From assembly GCF_932276165.1 (NCBI RefSeq), contig NC_063986.1, positions 11,358,501-11,422,500 on the forward strand: a DNA stretch of 64,000 nt. Direction: 5' to 3'. The position numbers and the translations under genes were made by a program. This DNA comes from Plutella xylostella. Its lineage: Eukaryota > Arthropoda > Insecta > Lepidoptera > Plutellidae. Shown here in pieces: positions 50,801-59,639 of the stretch (positions within the stretch are counted from its first letter, which is position 1; every line of letters begins with the position of its first letter). The notes beneath the pieces are model-generated. The model did no database searches, was not told the origin of the DNA, and saw only the letters and a program-made list of their open reading frames with translations.

Positions 50801-53659
50801 ACCCGGGCGACTTGCAATCTCCGAGTGTGTGTTATAAGTATATAAATATATATGTGATAAAGATCAAGTAATAGTCCAGATTTTTAAATCAAAGATCTAT
50901 TCTTGAGGAGTGTATCCCTTCACGTTCTAGCAAAAGAGGGACCCTGGTTACTCCATAGCCAGGCCTAACTAACACTACCCGGGGGCCCTAAAACAAGACT
51001 TGGTTGAACGACACCGTTAGGTATCCGTCTTGCCACCTTACCATGAAGGATTTAGACTCTAGAGTACACGTTCCCCCAAAAAGCTAAAGATCTAGTCGAA
51101 AGCCTTGGCAATCTAAAGATCTAATTAATAAAGTTTCCAAATTACGACAGTGCCAATCACTAAGGGATGTCCTTGCCATATACATTTACATATATGGACG
51201 AAAGCGCTTTCCCAAAGCAATACCACCATCGTACGTTGAGAACTAACAATAAACAAAATAAAAACTAAACCAACGCGGAAAAATCCCAACGTGTACCCGA
51301 TCACAAGAAAATTACTAATGGCCGCCGCCGCCTCTCGCATTCCCTTTTATACCTTCCTACTAGTCCTGTAAAACAAAATGGCGGAAGCCCGGAGCAGGGC
51401 CGGAGCAGCGCCGGAGCAGGGCCGGAGCAGCGCCGGAGCAGGGCCGGCGCAGGGCCTACGCAGGGACGGTGCAGGGTCTACGCACGGTCGGCGCAGGATC
51501 TACGCAGGGGCGGTGCAGGATCTACGCAGGGGCGGTGCAGGGTCTACGCAGGATCGGTTCAGGGTCGGTTCATGAAGTTAGCCGACTCCCTAAACAATTT
51601 CATAGACTACCTTTCACAGCAAAAATCTTTTTGAGAAATAAATGTCTTAAACCGTAAAATCCCTCGGGAAAACCCTTCCTAGCGCAACAAACCCTACGGG
51701 AGCCTTCTAACATAGTTTAAATTCATTATTTGCGGAATCATTAATGTTTCGGCATTGATGGAACATTACAGGCTCTCATTTGTAAGGTTGTTCAAATCCA
51801 GCCATGTGCCAATGAACTGTTAAGAAATAAGGTATTTAAGCAGAATTATATAACATACTGTACAAAGGTGAAGGAAAACTTGAGGAAACCTAGATATATC
51901 AAAACGCAAATACACTCATGAGAGCATTGTAAACGTTCCAGTGACATATGGAACGGCAAGGGTGTTTTGAAATATTTATGAAGGTAATGAAATGATAGGT
52001 AGTTTGTAGCCACCCTTGCACGTGGCAACTCTGGCAAGTGTACTGGAACTTGGTGTTTTTTTTTTTAAATTAATGCATTGGATCATAAATTATATGAATG
52101 GCATTGGACTCGGAAAGCTCGCGGGCAAAAGCTAGCTTGTAACCAACCAAATGTGTCTCTCACCTGGCTGATCTTGGCATGGCAGTCGCGGAAGTTGAGC
52201 TGCTGGATGCGGTTGTGTATCTGCTTCTGCCCCACCACGGGGGGCGTCTCGCGGTGCGGCGCGTCGAGCCCGCCGTGCACGAACGACGAGTAGTTGTTGT
52301 AGAACCTGCCGGGAGTGGAGGGGTTAGTGAGCTTGAATGCTATGCAGAAGGTCCCGGGTTTTATTGCGGCCAGGGCAGATACATTTGTTTAAAGACAGGA
52401 AGAGGAAAGCTATAGATCGCGTCAAGTGGCGTGCGTTTGGGAGAGGCCTATTTCCAGCAGTGGACTGCTATAAGCTGATGTCGATGATGAAAGACATGTA
52501 TTTGTACTCAGGTGTCTCGAATCTGTCTTAGGTGTTAAATAGAAAAGATACTGCCATTTTGCGACAGCCATTGAATTTTCGCTGGGTGTTAGCCCATTAT
52601 TTAATTTTGGTATGTCAGTACATCAAGCCGATCAGCTCGAGCTTATACAATACAGCTCAACCAAATATTCAAATGAATATAATACTGAGGCTGTCTATGT
52701 GTACATAATAATATGCTATACTACCTGGCATACTTATTTTCCTACCAGTTATTGTGAGCGACGGCGAGCAAGTATTAATAGCATTCTGTTGAGCTGTGAT
52801 TTTGATTGAGGATAAGATAAGTTCTCTCCCCTGCAGTGCAAGATGAATAGCCGTCTAATTCTTGAACTACTGTATCTATACAGTCAATTGAGCTATAATG
52901 ATGGCAAAAGGAGCGGTGGTAGCTCAGTCGGGTAAGCGCCCGCTTCTCACGCAAAAGATGCGGGTTCGAATCCCGGCGCTGACATGTACCAATGAGTTCT
53001 TTTAACTTAAGTACAATGTATACCATCGCTCTTACGGTGAAGGAAAACATCGTGAGGAAACCTGCATATCTAGATTTAGCACATCTAGATATGTGAACCC
53101 ACCAACCCGCAGTGGACCAGCGTGGTGGGAAATGGTCCAAGCTTAGGAAGGCAGTTTAGACCTTGGGGATATGCACAAAGGTTCCACTCGAGAGAGCCAG
53201 GTGCAGGTACTAACACCCCCACAGAGAATAGAATAGAATAGATGGCAAAATTGTTATTTCAATGAGGTAAAACCGATTTCTATAGAAATAAAGACATTAT
53301 TTATTTATTTCTCTTGTAGTCTTTATAATAAGTACTACACTGTATACTGTATAGTAGGTACTTACCATTCTTACTACCGTATTAAAAGCTCCACAGAAAT
53401 CAGAATACACAAATAGACACACTGACAGTAAAAAAAACAGTACAAAAACATAATAGGTTGCTGTCCAGAGGGTCAAAAAGATAGCTCAGCTCAGCATGTG
53501 CCGTAGACAATAAGAGCACAGCTTTGGTTTTCAGCTGGCTCTTATACAAGTGTGAGCGTACCTGTGCAGGTGTGCGGGCGCCTTGTTGAGCAGTGTGTAG
53601 TACTGGCGGACGAACTCGCGGCCGACGCTCTGCGGGGACGGGGACGCCTCCATTACCAT
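27138..53659 (-). CDS. rin: G3BP / rasputin, stress-granule RNA-binding protein, 9 coding exons
   Basis: Cytoplasmic Ras-GAP SH3-binding protein that nucleates stress granules. Coding exons (minus): 53659-53562, 52305-52164, 40404-40246, 39726-39516, 38953-38846, 38329-38220, 37869-37773, 37265-37042, 27272-27138. Every join is in phase; product about 427 aa. Exons 1-3 form the NTF2-like domain ([49 protein letters not shown]). Exon 4 is acidic then Pro/Ala-rich, exon 5 is a Pro-Glu repeat, exons 6-7 are Pro-rich with [11 protein letters not shown]. Exon 8 is the RRM ([16 protein letters not shown]). Exon 9 has LNVEEKKRR and a short Arg/Pro tail ending PYRR; it lacks a long RGG repeat. Introns 2 and 8 are swollen by LTR elements. 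A 5' UTR acceptor is at 53697/53698; candidate non-coding first-exon donors are at 55232 and 55336. Confidence 0.95.
27501..27677 (+). repeat. 5' LTR of the deleted element
   Basis: Starts TGTAGTGTGGTAG and ends CTTCTCACA, directly followed by a PBS-like TGGCGACCC. Confidence 0.85.
29778..29954 (+). repeat. 3' LTR of the deleted element
   Basis: Same sequence as 27501-27677 with one visible base difference. Preceded by a polypurine tract and followed by the GAGA target duplication. Confidence 0.85.
29978..30376 (+). repeat. 5' LTR carrying a nested MITE
   Basis: 132 bp of LTR sequence, identical to the 3' LTR, split after position 30008 by a 265-bp MITE and a duplicated TA. Confidence 0.9.
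30009..30273. mobile_element. TA-flanked MITE with long inverted arms (CAGGGTGTTG family)
   Basis: Ends CAGGGTGTTGCAAAA and TTTTGCAACACCCTG, with arms of roughly 110 bp folding back. TA is duplicated at 30007-30008 and 30274-30275; the 3' LTR shows the empty site. This is Tc1/mariner-type target use. A related fragment is at about 2198-2222. Confidence 0.88.
30462..30806 (+). CDS. Leader ORF of the gypsy element: small predicted membrane protein
   Basis: 114 codons, starting [11 protein letters not shown], located between the 5' LTR and gag. Residues about 38-60 form one strongly hydrophobic segment ([14 protein letters not shown]) followed by a Cys/Lys stretch and an Arg-rich tail. Gly-2 could allow N-terminal lipidation, although position 6 is Ala. 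It is not gag and I recognise no family. It could be a genuine accessory protein or a fortuitous leader ORF. Confidence 0.5.
   Translation: MGNTKAIPARDPNGEIIAQVGYHNEVRNNVIVTNIGIISWCMVTIIIIVVLVGAIITVRYCVKCFNKRVERGIEAGMVRMHAEDPEVASHRGPRRSRAGSAGTGGFVIVALYRI
31023..32195 (+). CDS. gag: Gag polyprotein of the gypsy element
   Basis: 390 codons, intact. The N-terminal half is helical and charged (capsid-like: [31 protein letters not shown]), as in insect Ty3/gypsy Gag. The C-terminal 110 residues are Arg/Gly-rich ([17 protein letters not shown]) and replace the usual CCHC zinc knuckle as the probable nucleic-acid binding region. The pol frame opens at 32176 and overlaps the gag end by 20 nt in the +1 frame. 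A run of seven T's at 32180-32186 followed by CGG lies in the overlap. Confidence 0.88.
   Translation: MAENVKNLYEELHKVRQYLIKIGPERRKGNISKVKLEEAENLVKKYDIFVDRISKVIHSLSQSERQLIQKYCEKFNFLYLEIKELCGTTPRSSDSGSDQYEEIPVTMEKFDLKVALTLLPVMTDENLKELINGIEYYGSILDENSKTKLISFVLSTRLSNMGKLKLSSSYSTIEELTRDMRVQLLPKKSATAIHTKLQYAKQNDKTIADFGKDLTEMFVDLTISQADGNSDSYNILRPLNEKIAIKRFSDGLRNRRLSTIIAARDYSSLKDAVQAAQEEETSSSLAGAAEVMGMYRQPRRQHFPQRAHRGPRGQRGPQRYFRGKSSQYYRNPPEGRQWVPQMYRGRSFQRGRFNGFRGNSSRGAVNVCAPQSEPAPDDPNIESLNHFFRT
32176..35845 (+). pseudogene. pol: Pol polyprotein of the gypsy element, broken by one frameshift
   Basis: The pol frame opens at 32176. The protease site DTGAS is at 32268-32282. RT follows, with [13 protein letters not shown] and [12 protein letters not shown] before the break, then [12 protein letters not shown] and the YQDD catalytic motif after it. 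RNase H has [12 protein letters not shown] and [10 protein letters not shown]. Integrase has an H-H-C-C zinc finger (HVGIRRM...CDKCQKQK) and the D-D-E core (LDIVGPL, TDRGTEF, E in IGALENTHK). The C-terminal module has [10 protein letters not shown]. The frame is lost near 33305, where GGTA is tandemly duplicated, giving a stop at 33316-33318; the remaining domains resume in another frame by about 33320. Otherwise no break was seen, so the element cannot now make a full Pol unaided. Confidence 0.88.
36004..36135 (+). repeat. 3' LTR of the gypsy element
   Basis: TGTAGTGTAGG...GAACCCTACA, 132 bp, identical to the 5' LTR apart from the MITE. Confidence 0.9.
36140..36992 (-). repeat. Cluster of partial copies of the G3BP RRM exon
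   Basis: At least five partial copies of the 3' half of exon 8 lie left of the true exon: about 36140-36222, 36364-36450, 36535-36620, 36664-36805 and 36910-36992. Each has the NYGFLTF-type coding block and most keep the donor GTGAGTATTG. Four lack the segment coding [10 protein letters not shown] and are out of frame or stopped. The copy at 36664-36805 is almost identical to the real exon. A further unit remnant (27370-27500) sits on the other side of the two LTR elements, which inserted into the cluster. Confidence 0.85.
36664..36805 (-). pseudogene. Near-identical duplicate of the 3' part of the G3BP RRM exon
   Basis: It matches exon 8 (37042-37180) through [21 protein letters not shown] and ECLNNV and the donor GTGAGT, with about two visible changes. 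It lacks the 5' part of the exon (RNP2 and helix 1) and has no obvious matching acceptor, so it is probably not used. Confidence 0.8.
39010..39215 (+). mobile_element. LINE 3' end interrupted by a small foldback element
   Basis: LINE-like 'ggaagaaatttgtcttagtaataagtccgcc' and 'gtgtgcaataaag' flank an insert of about 100 bp (39052-39150). The insert ends 'accttttttcacg.ggaaagac' and 'gtctttccccgtgaaacaaggt' are inverted. Located in G3BP intron 4. Confidence 0.5.
40415..40555 (-). mobile_element. LINE 3' end fragment, reversed
   Basis: On the minus strand: 'aaggccgcctttgtacat' near 40500, 'gcgttcaataaagttata' near 40440, ending in (TATTC)n. Same tail family as 20285-20410. In G3BP intron 2 beside the large LTR element. 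Confidence 0.55.
40626..43405 (-). repeat. 3' LTR (2,780 bp) of the LARD-like element
   Basis: On the element strand: U3 with GC-rich repeats (43018-43208), TATA box at 42979-42986, then about 2.3 kb of R/U5. Small ORFs inside (for example 41771-41968) are repeated in the other LTR only because the copies are the same. Confidence 0.85.
43018..43208 (-). promoter_or_regulatory. GC-rich tandem repeats upstream of the LTR TATA box
   Basis: Repeats of 'gagcagggccg' and of a ~21-bp 'ctacgcaggggcggtgcagg' unit lie just upstream (element strand) of TATAAAAG at 42979-42986. This is the position of an enhancer-type U3 repeat. The second LTR has the same block at 51383-51573. Plus-strand ORFs through it reflect the repeat and are not taken as coding. 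Confidence 0.55.
43406..48990. other. Non-coding interior of the LARD-like element
   Basis: AT-rich, with the minus strand purine-rich. It has a (GT)n run at about 45244-45260 and a GATGAT run at 46876-46892. The longest ORF is 97 codons (44584-44877, minus), with no assignable domain; its LLLKLAMH...[11 protein letters not shown] stretch only faintly recalls a copia RT segment. Confidence 0.6.
48970..48987 (-). other. Candidate primer binding site of the LARD-like element
   Basis: TGGTACCGAGAGACCAGG begins three bases inside the 5' LTR and starts with TGG, the complement of a tRNA CCA end. The matching tRNA was not identified. Confidence 0.5.
48991..51770 (-). repeat. 5' LTR (2,780 bp) of the LARD-like element
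   Basis: Same sequence as 40626-43405 shifted by 8,365 bp. Differences seen at 49636, 50362 and 50776 relative to the partner. The TATA box is at 51344-51351. Confidence 0.85.
52401..52490 (+). mobile_element. RTE-type LINE 3' tail fragment
   Basis: Contains 'gatcgcgtcaagtggcgtgcg', 'gagaggcctatttccagcag' and 'tggactgctataagctgatg' followed by GATGATGA. This is the usual end of insect RTE elements. In G3BP intron 1, 96 bp upstream of exon 2. Reverse partner at 3271-3345. Confidence 0.6.
52910..53240 (+). mobile_element. tRNA-derived SINE with 10-bp target duplication
   Basis: It has a Pol III A box TAGCTCAGTCGG (52920-52931) and B box GGTTCGAATCC (52963-52973), then a body with 'ggtgaaggaaaacatcgtgaggaaacctg' features common in Lepidoptera, and an (AGAAT)n tail. 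GATGGCAAAA is duplicated at 52900-52909 and 53241-53250. In G3BP intron 1, opposite strand to the gene. The acceptor stem is poor, so it is a SINE head and not a functional tRNA gene. Confidence 0.88.
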
Positions 53660-55841
53660 CGCTCAAGATCACTCCACACGATTTAGCCCTCTGAACACTG
53701 TAACATACGGGACAAAGTTGGAGATTACAATACATTACTCTTAATTTGCACGAACATTAAACAACTTATAGACTAAAAAAGTTTTATTGCGTAAATCTCT
53801 CTTTCTCTTTTAATCTTGATGAAAGAGATAATATAAAAAAATATTTTGATGTAGCTGTGGTGCAAGCCTATACTACTTGACAGTTGGATTATCCAGTTAA
53901 TTCAAATTACCCATGAACTGTTAGCCAACAGGATTTATCGCTAGTTGTCTTGTTTCACTATGTATATGTACATAGATCAAAGCAGTAAAATCATTGCTTA
54001 CAAATTTTCAATTTTACCAGTTGCATAAAACTGCATAGTGATAGGAGATAAATATGAAATAGGTACAATAAATAATCTTATATGTATAACTGATACAAGC
54101 ATTGCAATAAACTTATCAGTACTCATCTATGTAAGTTTATAAATATGTAATCAAGCCAGCAATATAAACTATCTATAACTTTAACACAAGGGCCTTGTAT
54201 ACATAGATCACAATTTTATAATACTTTAGTACCTAATAAAATTCGTAATGACATGCAATTGTATGCTAGCAGTTGCAGTTAGCTGAGAAAACTAGAATTT
54301 AGTCTTGAATATTCATTTCTTTAAGATCAGGTGCATTAGCCATGGCTTTGAGTACTCTGTTTTGGAATCTTTGGGATCTCAATAGATAACTGGCATGCTG
54401 TAACCCAAAGTCGAATACCATAAGTCCACACAGGTTTCAAGACTGTTGAAACAATTTATTTTTGAGTAATAGCCTAGATTTTCTACCCATAGGCCACTCC
54501 CGTGACCAATATCTATAGTTAGCAGAGATACTGAGTGTAAATATGATGGGAGAAAAACAGCTACACAGAAGCACTTTTAAAAACTGATTAGACTGATTGA
54601 AGTAAACTCTGGAGATCTTCTAGTAATAGCTCTAAGAATGGCTTTAGTTCTTTATTACAAACCTTGTCAGTGGATAGAACAAGCAAATGCAAGAAATGAA
54701 TACCTAAAATAAAGGCCAGTGGAAATTTAATGATGATCAAAAAATATTACAGAACTGAATTAAAGGGAATTAAGTGACCGAATATGGCATCATGAAAAAT
54801 TGTAAACACCACACTTATTGACCTCTGAAAAAGTACACAATACACATTTGAACTATAGTATATGAGGAGGTTGTATCAGCCTTCAGAAGTGAAAAAATCA
54901 GTAGGGAAAGCTTGAGAAGAGGCTGCCGAGGCCGGGCCGCGCCGCGACGGACAAACAAAGTGAAACGGAACTGCCAATGGATCTGCCGTCAAGCACGCAT
55001 GGCCACTTTCAGTCGAAGCCCCCACAGTTCTAACATCACAATTCTCGTATTATACAACGTTTGCCGGGGCGATTAGTGAAATATTTACTCAAGAAGTCCA
55101 TTTAGTCGGAGAATTCCTATCAAAGCGAAGAAATATTGACGAGGATTAACCTCTTGACGAAATACGATCGCCGACAATCAAAATATTGCACATTCATGTT
55201 ATTGAAAAAGATGAAAAGGGAATAATCTCACCTCAGTAGAATCTAGGCATCAAAATAGCGTAGTTTAACACGATATAAACTGAAAGTCGCAATTTTTCAC
55301 GATAAATATGAACTGAAAACAGAAAAAGAGCCTACCTCACCGTCGGGTGTCAGTTTATCAGTGTTACCATTTGATAAAAATAATATAGGATAATACATTT
55401 TAAAAATAATAGTTTACAAAAATATACATACAATTTGTGTACTTTAAATACAAAAACAATATGTATAAAATATTCAATTAGTTATTCAACCTGAAAAAGT
55501 AGAATCATAATAGTATATAAAAAAACATATATTTCCCAGAATAACCACCTCACGCTTTGGTAGCATTTCATATACAGCGACATCTATTGTTGAGTAGCGT
55601 TACTATTATACAATCTCGGAATAAAGACTTACCTACTTTTTACGCTCGTTCTTATTCGCAGCATTGGTACAGCCTGGCAGAAATGAATAGAAAACAGAAA
55701 TGGAGAACTTGCATACAAAATAGAAAAGAAGTTAATTAGTTTTTGTATTTCACAAATTTTTATGTATTCTCAGCATCAATCTATCTATATTCTATATATC
55801 AGACAGTGATGTTGATGATCTTTTTCTATCGTGTGAATGCA

Positions 55842-56245
55842 CTAAGCTAAATTCCTCCAGTGTTTTGCTACTCTTATTGCGAGATCATTGGTCTTCATCA
55901 GGTCTCCTTGACTGCATTTTGGGGCATTAGGACACTCTATAAGGTGTAACGTAGTCTGGAGGCTTCCGCAACTGCATAGAGTGCTGGCATTGGCTGGGAG
56001 CATATCCCATCGCCTTAAATTGTCCTTCGTCCGGGCAACGCCAGCCCGGAGGCGGTTTAGAGTTTTCCATACAGACCACTGTTCACCCCTTCTCCATGTT
56101 AATGATGATGATGAACCAAGGGTGGGCTGGAAGAAATTTCTTTTTGGCAATAAGCCCGCCTTTGTGTACAAAATTTTCTTAATTTGTATTTTTGTCTGTG
56201 TATGTTTTTGGTATGCAATAAAGTGTCTATGAATAAATAAATAAG
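55842..56245 (-). mobile_element. LINE ORF2 C-terminal fragment and 3' scrap
   Basis: The minus-strand ORF 56171-55842 contains LNRLRAGVARTKDNLRRWDM, a C-S-C-G...H-x-x-x-C motif and ends AKHWRNLA. It matches 26879-27110. Its N-terminal part runs into an unrelated LINE 3' tail (plus strand 'ataagcccgcctttgtgtac', 'gcaataaagtgtc'). It lies between the divergent G3BP and squid promoters. Confidence 0.7.
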
Positions 56246-56359
56246 TAACTACCTATGAAAATATTACAAATATATACTCTAAGTAAAATATAGAGAAGTC
56301 CTTGATTTTAACCCTCATCCTTCATTTCTATCGCAGACTACTTTCCAGTCAACCTGAGT

Positions 56360-56533
56360 TCCGATTCAGTGCGACGCGGATGACCTACACAAACGTCCGC
56401 GACGGACGGTAACATGTGTGAAACTTGGTCTGAGTGTGAAACCTTACAGCGCGGGCAGAAGGACGCGAAGCTGTCCGCGGAGAACTATCCGCCCGTGCAT
56501 CGTGTGGACTGTCCGCGTCGCACTAAAGCCGGC
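56360..56533. mobile_element. Foldback MITE
   Basis: AGTGCGACGCGGA at the left and TCCGCGTCGCACT at the right are inverted, extended by imperfect pairing to CCG/CGG ends. Between the G3BP and squid 5' ends. Confidence 0.6.
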
Positions 56534-57238
56534 CTTGGTATATGTATAAATAAAAATAAAAAAACTTATTAGGTACCTAGGTTGAAATATTTATTTTGAT
56601 TCACAACTTTGGGATGATAAATATTTGAAATGTCGACTCCAGTCGACACTGACAAAACCCAACATAATGTTGAAACTTGCCTACTGTGCAATAAGAGGAT
56701 TTCTAACAGTAAAATAAAAGAAAGGTCCAAAGTGGTGTTATTTTTTGATTAAGCGCTGAAGCTGTTTTGCGGTTTGAGCGAGATTATACTGAGGGAACTG
56801 AAGATATTATAAATCATAAAAAATTTATTAATTCGTCTTCTTTTCTGAGACGCCGATTTCATATTCGATAGATTTGTGCTAAAATTTGCCAGGCTGTGTT
56901 TTATTCTTAGTATTTACCTATATTGGAACGCAATGCTTTTGATGCCGCGGCAAAATTATGGTGGTTATGTTGGCTGTAGTATTGATTCATAAATTTTCTA
57001 TCTCTCTCACTCTTACTTCAAAAACTTCTTCTGTCTCTTTCAATGGCCATTGACCCGAAAGATCTTTTGTTGTGATTGGTCCAAAATGTGCGGCTTTTTT
57101 CATTGCTGCCAACATTCGAAATAGTTACGCGCCGATCAACGCGCACTTCCTTTCCTTCTTCTGCAATTGGCGTTCATTGTTGAAGGTCGTGTGTAGGCCT
57201 AGATTTTAGTTCGTAATTTATTTTAGCAAACACTAGCC

Positions 57239-59639
57239 ATGGCTAATAACGACAACTTTGCCCAAGACGTTACCGAATCGCAACTAAATGGAAATGGTGA
57301 AAATGGTGGAGGAGATAATCAACAGGAAAACAGTGCCGAAGCCCCCGGACGCGATGACGACAGGTACAGTTGGCTTTAATTATTTCAATTTGTATTATTT
57401 TCATCATATTAATGTTTTAATCGCTTTAGTAAAGCAGTTATTCCAAAGATTCGTAAGCTTAGACCTCGACAGATAAGTATATTTCCTTTTTACAGTTATA
57501 GATCTTTGTTCACCGCAATGGCGGCACCCCGGCATTTCTTTATCATTGGCATTTCAATATCGCTTGTAATCCTTACAATCTTTTCAAAATTTCCTGTTTT
57601 TATATTTGCAGTAACTTATACGCTTTTAAAAGATTGATCTAGACGTCATAGTTTTCATTTCTGACAACTTTCAGGTTAACATTTCACAAATTTAGATTAA
57701 TCGACAGGCGCGTGATGTAAAATGGCGTCATTTGGCGCGTCTCTTTGCTCCCGGCATCGGCCAAGTTCCGTTATCGATTTTTTTATCACTTTCGCTAGCT
57801 GTAGAATGTTACGGTTTGGGAGCGGTTCTATAGCAACCGTTTGTTATAACGGTACTTCCTTCGTACCTATTTGCAAGATTTTAAATCGGTTTTTGCGTAC
57901 GGTGGTTGGCGCGCCGGATAGCCGGGCCCGCCGGCGCCGGCCGCGCGTGAGTAGCGGCGGACTAACGCTGTGTCCTCTCTGCAGGTGTGAGCCTGCGTCG
58001 CCGGAGCTGCTGCCGCCTCGAGGACGCCATGGTATATATCCGCTGGGCTCACACTAAAGTAAACCTATGATCAGACTGACTAGGTTGTCTTGGCCACTTA
58101 ATTTTGGGCCACACTTGCATTGCCAATTTCAAATCTTGCGTTTCACTGTAACATTCTTGTATCATTTCGTTGTCACTTGGTAATGTTAAATTTTACAGAT
58201 AATTTTTGTAACTTACAGGTTCTCTATTTGTTTTGCTGCAGTGCTTGGAGTTTTTTTGATTCAAAAAAGTAGCTGTAAAGTACTGTAATCAAGTACTGCA
58301 TAGTTTTAAATTGTTATTTTAAGTACCTACCTAAAACAGATTCTAAATTTTGAGACACTAGTCTATTGTTGTTGTTTTTGTTTAGTCTAATGTTTCTTTA
58401 CCTAATGTTCACAGAAAACTATTTGTTGGAGGATTGAGCTGGGAAACCACAGACAGTAAGTTGAATTTTATACTACAGTTCTTCTGTAATTATCAAACAA
58501 GTAAAATATGAAATGATGACCTTTTTCAGTTCTGCTTCTGATAGTTTTGAAGAAATCTATACCATATTATCTGAGCTCATACAACAAAATTATCTTAGTT
58601 TTTTTATATTTAGTAAAATACTAAAAATTTATTTTTTTTTCTTTACAGAGGAGTTACGTGATCACTTTGGCGCGTATGGAGAGATTGAGAGCATTAACCT
58701 GAAGACTGACCCCAACACCGGCAGATCCAGAGGATTTGCTTTCATTGTGTTCAAAGCACCTGAATCCATCGACAAGGTTATGGCAGCAGGAGAACACACC
58801 ATCAATAACAAGAAAGTCGACCCCAAGAAAGCGAAAGCACGACATGGCAAGATCTTCGTTGGTGGACTCAGCAGTGAAATCTCAGATGATGAAATTAAGA
58901 ACTTCTTCGGCAGTTTTGGCACGGTAATTATATTTTGAAATTATCAAGTAATATTACTTGCATTACAACTTCCAACCAACATGATGAAAATTCCGGTTAT
59001 GGTGAGATTAATATATCTAGATTTCTTTGAAGAGGACTCCGGGCCACTGACATTTTGACAGCCACTACACAAAATAACCTGTCTTATAATACAAATTTCA
59101 GTAAAATTTTGTTTTCTATTATAGATCATTGAAGTTGAGATGCCCTTCGATAAAACGAAGAACCAGAGGAAAGGATTCTGCTTCATCACATTTGAATCTG
59201 AACAAGTTGTCAATGACTTGTTGAAGACCCCCAAACAGACCATCGCTGGCAAAGAGGTGTGTAATGTGACTATAATATATGAACGTATCTTAATTCTGCC
59301 TTGTCCCTTAGTCAAACCTTCCAATAATGATGTATTTTGTCGCAGGTCGATGTGAAGAGGGCAACTCCTAAACCCGACGGTCCCGGAGGCATGGGCGGGC
59401 GCGGAGGACGCGGCGGGCGAGGCGCGCGTGGCGGGCGTGGTGGCCGCGGGGGCTACGGCGGACAGGGCGCGTGGGGCAACCAGGGATACGGTGGCTACGG
59501 ATACGGCCAGGGCGGCTATGGAGGTGGCTACGACGGCTATGGAAGTTACGGCAGCTATGGCTACGACGGCTATGGCGGCTACGGCGGTTACGATTACTCC
59601 GGCTACCCGAATTACGGTAAACGCGGCAAGCAGAACTAG
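57239..59639 (+). CDS. sqd: Squid-type hnRNP A/B (Hrp40), isoform ending in exon 5
   Basis: Nuclear/cytoplasmic hnRNP; in Drosophila, Squid controls mRNA localisation, export and splicing. Coding exons (plus): 57239-57363, 58415-58455, 58649-58923, 59125-59256, 59346-59639; all phases join, 288 aa. N-terminal Asn/Gln/Glu-rich segment (MANNDNFAQDV), then RRM1 (KLFVGGLSWETTD, RGFAFIVF) and RRM2 (KIFVGGLSSEISDDEIKNFF, KGFCFITF), then RGG repeats and a Gly-Tyr-rich tail ending PNYGKRGKQN. The start has a good context (AGCCATGG). AATAAA at 60496-60501 could end this isoform. An internal donor at 59616/59617 allows other C-termini. Confidence 0.95.

Larger units (their letters stand above)
40626..51770 (-). 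mobile_element. 11.1-kb LARD-like non-autonomous LTR retrotransposon with 2,780-bp LTRs
   Basis: Two direct repeats (40626-43405 and 48991-51770) have exactly the same length. I noted only three substitutions and no indel. They are bounded by TGTAA...TTACA and flanked by GGCT (40622-40625 and 51771-51774). On the minus strand, three bases after the 5' LTR comes TGGTACCGAGAGACCAGG (48987 down), a plausible PBS; before the 3' LTR is AAGGGGTTGAA, a plausible polypurine tract. A TATAAAAG box with upstream GC-rich repeats lies in the same orientation. The 5,585-bp interior has no ORF over 100 codons and no recognisable gag or pol. It lies in G3BP intron 2, in the same orientation as the gene. The PBS start and LTR ends recall Ty1/copia elements; that placement is uncertain. 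Confidence 0.85.
53660..57238. other. Divergent 5' region between G3BP and squid
   Basis: It carries the G3BP 5' UTR (acceptor at 53698, candidate first-exon donors at 55232 and 55336), the LINE fragment, a MITE and the squid 5' flank. The GC-rich patch at 54915-54960 stands out but no ORF is supported. Confidence 0.5.

Noticed and set aside
52911..52984. Functional tRNA gene
   Set aside because: A and B boxes are present but the acceptor stem pairs poorly, and a SINE body, tail and target duplication follow.
55842..56171. Stand-alone host gene encoding the 109-codon ORF
   Set aside because: It is a LINE ORF2 C-terminal piece with a near-identical fragment at 26879-27110.
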